From: JAXHUK01 sp034189725
Lineage (GTDB): Bacteria; Chloroflexota; Dehalococcoidia; SZUA-161
Length of the DNA stretch: 5,237 nucleotides
Assembly (NCBI GenBank): GCA_034189725.1
Contig: JAXHUK010000021.1
Coordinates: forward strand, 1-5,237
Direction of reading: 5' to 3'
Within the stretch, counting starts at the first letter, position 1, and every line of letters starts with the position of its first letter. Position numbers and translations under genes: made by a program. The notes under the pieces are model-generated. The model was given only the letters and a program-made list of their open reading frames with translations, was not told the DNA's origin and made no database searches. This document shows, piece after piece, positions 1 through 3,955 of the stretch.

Positions 1-45
1 GCTCCCACTCATCTGGAAAGAATAGCTCAGGAGATGGACCTCTAG
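1..45 (+). CDS. 3' end of an unidentified gene (partial)
   Basis: Frame 1 is open from the window edge to a TAG stop at 43-45 and would encode the C-terminal residues APTHLERIAQEMDL. The composition, an amphipathic helix-like tail, looks like real protein. A strong hairpin resembling an intrinsic terminator begins 37 bases after the stop, which suits the end of a plus-strand transcription unit. Fourteen residues are too few to identify the family, so no function is proposed. Another plus-strand frame (frame 3) is also open here, but it runs through the hairpin and gives unconvincing, glycine/serine-rich sequence. Confidence 0.45.
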   Translation, partial: APTHLERIAQEMDL

Positions 46-82
46 CAGAGATACTTGCTGGAGTCAATAGTGTTACGTTTTC

Positions 83-116
83 GGGAGAAGGTAGCTACGA
101 GCAGCTACCTTCTCCC
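83..116 (+). terminator. Strong perfect hairpin, probable intrinsic terminator
   Basis: Bases 83-96 (GGGAGAAGGTAGCT) are the exact reverse complement of 103-116, giving a 14-bp perfect stem with a 6-base loop (ACGAGC). TTTGTCGTT follows on the plus strand, a broken but T-rich tail. The minus-strand side has no T-tract, so plus-strand termination is favoured. It lies 37 bases after the stop of the partial gene at the left edge and about 220 bases before yjbQ. It most likely separates the two transcription units. A leader attenuator for yjbQ is a less likely alternative. Confidence 0.6.
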
Positions 117-144
117 TTTGTCGTTACAGGCAGTAGTGGCTATT

Positions 145-173
145 TTGATTTCTGCCAGGGATGCTGTTACACT
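145..173 (+). promoter_or_regulatory. Candidate sigma70-type promoter upstream of yjbQ
   Basis: TTGATT at 145-150 and TACACT at 168-173 are separated by 17 bases, the preferred spacing. Each hexamer matches 4 of 6 consensus positions. It lies just after the terminator-like hairpin and in front of the yjbQ operon, where a promoter is expected. Initiation here would give a leader of about 155 bases in which I see no recognisable riboswitch, only a short TCCC/GGGA hairpin near 211-222. Matches of this quality also arise by chance. Confidence 0.3.
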
Positions 174-335
174 TTCTGACGTTTGGATCGATATTTGTTT
201 TCAGGGCCGCTCCCTTACGGGAACGCTACCATATGGACATCCCAAATCGCTAGATGCCAACTCAGAGCACAGTGGATACAGAAGCCAGTACAGTTGCTCC
301 ATACCATCACACATTACCAATGGAGGTTCGATTAC

Positions 336-755
336 ATGAACAGCTACCGAAAAGAACTCTGGTTCAACGTTCCGGGACGCAGGGCTTTCATCAATATTAC
401 GCCTCAGGTAGAAACGTGCCTGCGTGAAAGCGGCATCAAAAACGGTCTGGCGCTGGTTAATGCGATGCACATAACCGCTTCAGTGTTTATCAACGACGAT
501 GAACCAGGTCTCCATCAGGACTACGAGGAGTGGCTGGAGGAGTTGGCACCACACGAGCCTGTCAGCCACTATCGTCACAATCGCACCGGCGAGGATAACG
601 GCGATGCCCACCTCAAGAGACAGATCATGGGGCGTGAGGTAGTAGTAGCGATCACCGACGGCCAGTTGGATTTCGGCCCCTGGGAGCAGATCTTCTACGG
701 TGAGTTCGATGGTGGCCGCAAAAAGCGTGTCCTGGTTAAGATAATCGGCGAATAA
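336..755 (+). CDS. yjbQ: YjbQ family protein (UPF0047, secondary thiamine-phosphate synthase-like)
   Basis: This 139-residue protein has the usual length of the compact single-domain YjbQ/UPF0047 family. Visible family features are His45 in NAMHITAS, the SVFINDDE segment (49-56), the paired His78 and His81, the DNGDAHLKR motif (87-95, His92), ITDGQLDFGPWEQI (106-119) and the closing GEFDGGRKKRVLV (122-134). The conserved histidines suggest a metal-binding or catalytic site. E. coli YjbQ was reported to have weak thiamine-phosphate synthase activity, but the physiological role is unsettled. The ATG at 336 is chosen because GGAGG (322-326) lies 9 bases upstream and family homology begins here. 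The frame stays open to an ATG at 183, but those 51 codons do not resemble the family. A cyclophilin-like gene follows after 11 bases, so the two probably share a transcript. Family assignment is firm; the substrate is not. Confidence 0.9.
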   Translation: MNSYRKELWFNVPGRRAFINITPQVETCLRESGIKNGLALVNAMHITASVFINDDEPGLHQDYEEWLEELAPHEPVSHYRHNRTGEDNGDAHLKRQIMGREVVVAITDGQLDFGPWEQIFYGEFDGGRKKRVLVKIIGE

Positions 756-766
756 AGGAGGCTACT

Positions 767-1153
767 TTGGAGAACATTGTTATTTCAGTCGGGGGCGTAT
801 CGCTCAGCGCAGAGTTGTATGATACCCCAACGGCCAGACTCATATCGCAGTCATTGCCCCTGGAAAGCAATGTCAATGTATGGGGTGAGGAGCTCTATTT
901 CTTTATCCCTCTCGAGACCGAACTGGAGCAAGAGGCTCGTGCTGATGTTGAGGTTGGTGAACTGGCGTATTGGCCATCCGGACCTGCGTTTTGCATCTTC
1001 TTCGGCCCCACACCCATGAGCAAGAACGAAAAACCGCGTGCGTATAGCCCGGTGAATGTTTTCGGGCGTATTACCGGTGACTGCTCTCCCCTAAAGGCTA
1101 TTCCCAATGGTGCAAGAATATCCGTGAAAACCGATCATGATGATAGCCCGTAA
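767..1153 (+). CDS. Small cyclophilin-like fold protein (TM1367/DUF369 type)
   Basis: The 128-residue product matches the small cyclophilin-like family typified by Thermotoga TM1367 (DUF369), a beta-barrel related in fold to cyclophilins. Recognisable segments are NVWGEELYFFIP (37-48), VGELAYWPSGPAFCIFFGPT (63-82) and the SPVNVFGRI stretch (94-102). There is no signal peptide or membrane segment, so it is probably cytoplasmic. Prolyl isomerase activity is not established for this family. The start is TTG at 767, preceded by AAAGGAGG (754-761) that overlaps the yjbQ stop codon and lies 5 bases away. No in-frame ATG occurs until residue 84, so the TTG is well supported. Close spacing implies translational coupling with yjbQ. 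The last nine codons and stop fall inside a 45-base direct repeat whose second copy lies downstream of a palindromic element, so the tail VKTDHDDSP may be a recent or variable end. Confidence 0.8.
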   Translation: MENIVISVGGVSLSAELYDTPTARLISQSLPLESNVNVWGEELYFFIPLETELEQEARADVEVGELAYWPSGPAFCIFFGPTPMSKNEKPRAYSPVNVFGRITGDCSPLKAIPNGARISVKTDHDDSP

Positions 1154-1168
1154 TCACCATGAATGATG
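1124..1168. repeat. 45-base direct repeat, left copy
   Basis: This segment matches 1261-1305 at 40 of 45 positions without gaps. It starts at GTGAAAACCGAT, includes the last nine codons and TAA stop of the cyclophilin-like gene, and runs on to GAATGATG. It ends 16 bases before the palindromic element. The differences are five single-base substitutions, so the duplication is not brand new. Confidence 0.85.
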
Positions 1169-1184
1169 AAAAAGGTATGCCGAA

Positions 1185-1245
1185 GGCCGTTCGTGGTGAG
1201 CTCGTCGAACCATAAACGGCCCTTCGACAAGCTCAGGGTGAACGG
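1185..1245. repeat. REP-like palindromic intergenic element
   Basis: The 61-base element contains the CTTCGACAAGCTCAGGGTG core (1222-1240), which I recognise as part of a dispersed repeat common in many environmental bacterial genomes. It can fold two ways. In the first, 1185-1197 pairs with 1209-1221 as a 13-position stem with one mismatch and one G-T wobble, followed by a small CCCT/AGGG hairpin (1220-1223 with 1235-1238). In the second, the whole unit closes through CCGTTC/GAACGG (1187-1192 with 1240-1245), TGAGCT/AGCTCA (1197-1202 with 1230-1235) and GTCGAA/TTCGAC (1204-1209 with 1223-1228). It lies between converging genes, a usual place for REP-type repeats, and could stabilise or terminate both transcripts. 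It has no long T-tract. Confidence 0.75.
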
Positions 1246-1260
1246 TACGTATCTATTTTC

Positions 1261-1305
1261 GTGAAAACCGATAATACTGATAGCCCGTAGTCACCACGAA
1301 TGATG
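1261..1305. repeat. 45-base direct repeat, right copy
   Basis: This is the second copy of 1124-1168, 15 bases beyond the palindromic element. Read in the same frame it would encode VKTDNTDSP followed by a TAG stop, so the coding sense of the left copy is preserved although no gene uses it. Within it, TCACCACGAA (1291-1300) is the exact reverse complement of 1190-1199 in the palindromic element, so part of the repeat is also related to that element in inverted orientation. Confidence 0.85.
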
Positions 1306-1411
1306 TAAATAGAAATTTCAAATTCCAAAGCCCAAAGGTTTAATAACAACTCTTTGTGACTTCGTGCTTTTGTGGCTAATCCGATGTAGTGGCAATGGCG
1401 GAGGTATTCGG
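1306..1411. other. AT-rich intergenic remainder with low-complexity TTTGTG-like repeats
   Basis: No gene is visible in this stretch, which separates the direct repeat from the queH stop. It holds a GAAATTTC palindrome (1312-1319), the phrase CCAAAGCCCAAAGG (1325-1338) and a degenerate series of TTTGTG-like units around 1351-1375. The last two resemble decayed dispersed repeats seen between genes in environmental bacteria. No convincing intrinsic terminator for queH is present. Confidence 0.3.
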
Positions 1412-1951
1412 CTAGATCTTCACCTTGCCGTAGCGTTCCCATTCGCTGTAAACGCAGCCACAGTATCCCTGGTGATAGAGGCCAAGCTCACGGGATATGC
1501 GATGGCTCTCCCGGAAGCCCGGCCTGAAGTCGTGGTAAGAGAACTCCACGCCGAATGACGTTCCTACCTCCTCGCCCATCTCACGCAACAGGTCATGCTG
1601 CTGGTATGGACTTATGAGCAGGGTGGTGGTGAATGCATCGAATCCTCTCTGGTGGGCCACTTCGGCGGTTTTCGATAGGCGCATTCGATAGCAATCAGGG
1701 CAACGCTCACTCTCATGGCCAACCACAGCTCTGAAATAGTCGATCATATCGTAGCCCTCATCGATGATGAACGGCAGCCCTATCGTTTCAGCATACTGTT
1801 GCATTGCCTCCAGACGTCGCTGATGCTCCCTGAAGGGGTGAACATTGGGATTATACCAGAAGGCGCTTACGTTCAATCCCAACTCTTGCAGGTATTTCAC
1901 TGCGTACGTTGCGCAGGGTGCGCAACAGGTATGAAGGAGAACGGAGGTCAT
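1412..1951 (-). CDS. queH: Epoxyqueuosine reductase QueH
   Basis: This 179-residue protein is a complete QueH (DUF208), which reduces epoxyqueuosine to queuosine at the wobble base of GUN-anticodon tRNAs. It is the unrelated alternative to cobalamin-dependent QueG. The family cysteines are all present: HTCCAPC near the N-terminus (Cys9, Cys10, Cys13), ERCPDCY (Cys84, Cys87) and GYCGC near the C-terminus (Cys164, Cys166). They are expected to bind the iron-sulfur cluster and an adjacent iron site. TTTLLISPYQQHD (108-120) is also typical of the family. The ATG start fits because the CCAPC motif normally sits about ten residues in. The Shine-Dalgarno is weak (AAGAG, 7 bases upstream). The gene begins 33 bases after the ruvB stop and is probably co-transcribed with it. 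No other queuosine gene is in view. Confidence 0.95.
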   Translation of the reverse strand: MTSVLLHTCCAPCATYAVKYLQELGLNVSAFWYNPNVHPFREHQRRLEAMQQYAETIGLPFIIDEGYDMIDYFRAVVGHESERCPDCYRMRLSKTAEVAHQRGFDAFTTTLLISPYQQHDLLREMGEEVGTSFGVEFSYHDFRPGFRESHRISRELGLYHQGYCGCVYSEWERYGKVKI

Positions 1952-1984
1952 GTTCTTGCTCTTAGTATCTGCCGATTTGTTTAT

Positions 1985-3007
1985 CTACCACAAGCCTGGT
2001 TGCTCGGGTTGTCCTTTATCATAGTATATACCGAGGTGCTCATAGGCTAAGCGAGTGGCAACCCTGCCACGTGGCGTACGTTCCATGAAGCCTAGTTGCA
2101 GCAAGTATGGCTCATACACATCCATAATGGTATCCGCCTCTTCGCCGGTAGCTGCGGCAATAGTATCGAGTCCCACCGGCCCGCCATTGAACTTTTCAAT
2201 GATAGTGCGAAGCATCCTGTGATCGATCTCATCAAGCCCGATAGAATCTACCTCGAGCCTCCCCAATGCCTCCAGGGCAACATCACGTGTGATTATCCCA
2301 TCAGCCATCACCTCGGCATAGTCCCTCACCCGTTTGAGCAACCTGTTCGCCACCCTGGGGGTGCCCCGGGCACGCCTGGCTATCTCCTCTAATCCTGCAT
2401 CCTCGGCCTCCAGGCCGAGCAAACGGGCTGACTTCGATATAATAAGCTTGATAGCGTCCTGATCGTAAAAATCCAGCCGGTACACCGCACCGAATCTATC
2501 GCGTAGTGGCGGACTCAACATTGCGAAACGCGTGGTGGCTCCGACAAGGGTGAAGCGAGGCAGGTTCAACCGGAGGCTTCGCGCACCTGCCCCCTTGCCA
2601 ATAATAATATCGAGGGCAAACTCCTCCATGACCGGATAGAGCACTTCCTCCACTACCCGACCCAGGCGGTGAACCTCATCGATGAACAGAATATCCCCTC
2701 TGTTGAGATTGGTAATTATCGCAGCGAGGTCACCGGGACGTTCTACAGAAGGGCCTGAGGTGATCCTGACGTTCACACCCATCTCTGCGGCAATGATGTA
2801 GGCAAGCGTAGTTTTGCCCAGACCTGGTGGGCCATAGAGCAGCGTATGGTCAAGAGGCTCTCCCCGCCCCGCGGCTGCTGCCATGGCTATGCTCAGGTTA
2901 TTCTTAACCTTATCCTGGCCCACATAGTCAGCCAGCCGTTTTGGACGAAGTCCTCTATCGAGTAGTACGTCATCATCACCAGGTTTCGATGATATTATGC
3001 GCTCCAT
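1985..3007 (-). CDS. ruvB: Holliday junction branch migration DNA helicase RuvB
   Basis: RuvB is the AAA+ ring motor that, with RuvA, drives branch migration of Holliday junctions during recombination and repair. The 340-residue product has normal length. Visible motifs are the N-terminal LRPKRLADYVGQ (20-31), Walker A GPPGLGKT (59-66), Walker B LFIDEVHR (107-114), sensor 1 GATTR (156-160), the arginine-finger region PPLRDRFG (166-173), sensor 2 GTPRVANRLL, and the C-terminal winged helix with GGPVGLDTIAAATGE and RTPRGRVAT. All catalytic elements appear intact. The ATG at 3007 has GAGG (3012-3015) 4 bases upstream, a short but acceptable spacing. ruvA and ruvC are not adjacent in view. An extended -10 promoter about 75 bases upstream suggests independent transcription with queH downstream. 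No SOS operator of the CTG-N10-CAG or GAAC-N4-GTTC type was found by eye. Confidence 0.97.
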   Translation of the reverse strand: MERIISSKPGDDDVLLDRGLRPKRLADYVGQDKVKNNLSIAMAAAAGRGEPLDHTLLYGPPGLGKTTLAYIIAAEMGVNVRITSGPSVERPGDLAAIITNLNRGDILFIDEVHRLGRVVEEVLYPVMEEFALDIIIGKGAGARSLRLNLPRFTLVGATTRFAMLSPPLRDRFGAVYRLDFYDQDAIKLIISKSARLLGLEAEDAGLEEIARRARGTPRVANRLLKRVRDYAEVMADGIITRDVALEALGRLEVDSIGLDEIDHRMLRTIIEKFNGGPVGLDTIAAATGEEADTIMDVYEPYLLQLGFMERTPRGRVATRLAYEHLGIYYDKGQPEQPGLW

Positions 3008-3031
3008 TTATCCTCATACACGGTATTTCCA

Positions 3032-3050
3032 CTTTGTCTCAGGCACAAAG
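3032..3050 (-). promoter_or_regulatory. Small hairpin in the ruvB 5' leader
   Basis: On the minus strand CTTTGT and ACAAAG form a 6-bp stem with a 7-base loop (GCCTGAG), 24 bases before the ruvB start codon and downstream of the predicted transcription start. It could affect mRNA stability or initiation. The stem is AT-rich and short, so it may be fortuitous. Confidence 0.25.
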
Positions 3051-3079
3051 CAAACTGGTTTATACTACTACTTGCCCCT

Positions 3080-3088
3080 ATTATATCA
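3080..3088 (-). promoter_or_regulatory. Extended -10 promoter for ruvB-queH
   Basis: Read on the minus strand, bases 3088-3080 are TGATATAAT, a perfect TATAAT hexamer with the TG dinucleotide of an extended -10. The -35 region is poor: CTGCAA at 3107-3102, 16 bases upstream, matches only 3 of 6 positions. That is acceptable for an extended -10 promoter. Initiation near 3074 would give a leader of about 65 bases before the ruvB ATG. The CAGAGCTCTG palindrome at 3110-3119 lies just upstream of the -35 position. The rest of the 229-base gap (3008-3236) contains no gene or clear terminator. Confidence 0.6.
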
Positions 3089-3236
3089 GATTAGCAGTTT
3101 CTTGCAGAGCAGAGCTCTGGAAAAAGCGACCAGATAGAGAGGAGTTCAAGGAATGGGTCATCTGCTACCTGACACGAGGGCTAACCGGAGAAGGTAGAGA
3201 ACATTATTTTGGTGACAGCACGATCCGGATGACTGG

Positions 3237-3920
3237 TTACGCTTGTATTGCCTTCCTGCCGATAACCGCATGTTTAGTATACCATTTCTGGATAATTTCA
3301 ATTACTTCATCAGGGTGGTCGCAGACTCTGAGCAGATCGAAATCGTCCTCGGTGATAAACTGTCTCGTCAAAACAGAGTTCCGCAGCCAGTCCAAAAATC
3401 CCCCCCAGAATCCACTATTGAACAGTATCACAGGGAAAGGCTTGATCTTACAGGTTTGTATTAAGGTTAGCACCTCGGTCAGCTCATCAAGCGTACCCAG
3501 GCCACCAGGCATAATAATAAAGGCGGTAGCGTATTTTACGAGCATGACCTTGCGGGTGAAAAAGTGGTTAAACGTTATTGACTTTGTGGCGTAGGCATTA
3601 GTAACCTGTTCTTCAGGAAGCACGATATTCAATCCGACCGATGCAACGCCGGCTTTTTGCGCACCCTTGTTGGCTGCCTCCATCAGGCCCGGACCGCCAC
3701 CAGTTATGATTGAGAAGCCAAGCTGTCCAAGTTGATAGGCAATTTCCTCTGTCTGTGCATAAAGCTCATTGTCTGCTCCAAGCCTTGCTGAGCCATATAT
3801 AGTTATAGCCGGCTCTATACCTGAAAGCTTGTCGAATCCCATCACAAATTCGCCTATTATGCGGAACATGCGCCATGATTCTTCTTTAGCAAGTTCATTT
3901 ATTTCATATTCGTATGTCAT
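3237..3920 (-). CDS. LOG family protein (TIGR00730-type Rossmann fold, putative nucleotide phosphoribohydrolase)
   Basis: The 227-residue product belongs to the LOG/YgdH family (often mislabelled lysine decarboxylase), whose studied members remove the base from nucleoside 5'-monophosphates such as AMP or cytokinin ribotides. Family signatures are TIYGSAR (40-46), ITGGGPGLMEAANKGA (72-87), the Arg123-Lys124 pair in FFTRKVML, and the catalytic PGGLGTLDE (138-146) with Glu146. An N-terminal helix-rich stretch (1-36, containing ESWRMFRIIGEFVMGFD) precedes the core, as in the longer bacterial subgroup. It is probably a cytoplasmic dimer. The ATG at 3920 has a very strong GAGGAGGAG (3934-3926) 5 bases upstream, partly inside a hairpin. 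It lies 35 bases after the ribonuclease gene and is probably co-transcribed. The natural substrate cannot be told from sequence. Confidence 0.92.
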   Translation of the reverse strand: MTYEYEINELAKEESWRMFRIIGEFVMGFDKLSGIEPAITIYGSARLGADNELYAQTEEIAYQLGQLGFSIITGGGPGLMEAANKGAQKAGVASVGLNIVLPEEQVTNAYATKSITFNHFFTRKVMLVKYATAFIIMPGGLGTLDELTEVLTLIQTCKIKPFPVILFNSGFWGGFLDWLRNSVLTRQFITEDDFDLLRVCDHPDEVIEIIQKWYTKHAVIGRKAIQA

Positions 3921-3925
3921 TTCAT

Positions 3926-3934
3926 CTCCTCCTC
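3926..3934 (-). promoter_or_regulatory. Strong Shine-Dalgarno of the LOG gene
   Basis: On the minus strand GAGGAGGAG ends 5 bases before the ATG at 3920. The first GAGG (3934-3931) is in the 3' arm of an adjoining hairpin, while the last AGGAG (3930-3926) stays outside it. This fixes the start codon choice. An ATG at 3925 is out of frame. Confidence 0.75.
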
Positions 3935-3952
3935 GTAAGCTGAATTACGAGG
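3931..3952 (-). promoter_or_regulatory. Hairpin overlapping the LOG gene ribosome binding site
   Basis: CCTCGTAA (3931-3938) and TTACGAGG (3945-3952) are perfect inverted repeats, giving an 8-bp stem and 6-base loop. It sits wholly within the 35-base gap between the upstream ribonuclease stop and the LOG start. No T-tract follows on the minus strand, so it is not an intrinsic terminator. Its 3' arm takes up part of the purine-rich ribosome binding site, which could tune LOG translation or mark an mRNA processing site. Confidence 0.5.
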
Positions 3953-3955
3953 TGC

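Noticed and set aside
3..181. Plus-strand open frame 3 from the left edge to a TGA near 179
   Set aside because: It translates the terminator-like hairpin and gives low-quality, glycine/serine-rich sequence. Frame 1 ending at 45 is the better end of a gene.
183..335. In-frame upstream extension of yjbQ (51 extra codons from an ATG at 183)
   Set aside because: The extra residues do not resemble the YjbQ family, which begins near the MNSYRKELW segment. A good GGAGG precedes the ATG at 336, and the result would be unusually long.
174..335. Possible thiamine (TPP) riboswitch in the yjbQ leader, given the thiamine link
   Set aside because: I could not find the conserved TPP-riboswitch core, and only a 4-bp hairpin is visible in the leader.
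1351..1375. TTTGTG-like units as a CRISPR or tandem repeat array
   Set aside because: The units are only about 6-9 bases, degenerate and few, with no spacers. At most this is a decayed dispersed repeat.
1715..2050. Plus-strand open frame antisense to queH and the end of ruvB
   Set aside because: It is a shadow of two well-supported genes with intact motifs, with no sign of independent coding.
84..3197. Shared 11-mer GGAGAAGGTAG at 84-94 and 3187-3197
   Set aside because: The match is short, and the second copy lacks the inverted partner that makes the hairpin. Coincidence is the simplest explanation.
2941..3594. 217-codon plus-strand open frame across the ruvB-LOG gap
   Set aside because: Most of it lies antisense to the clear LOG gene and the start of ruvB. 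Its translation shows no recognisable domain and no good ribosome binding site was seen.
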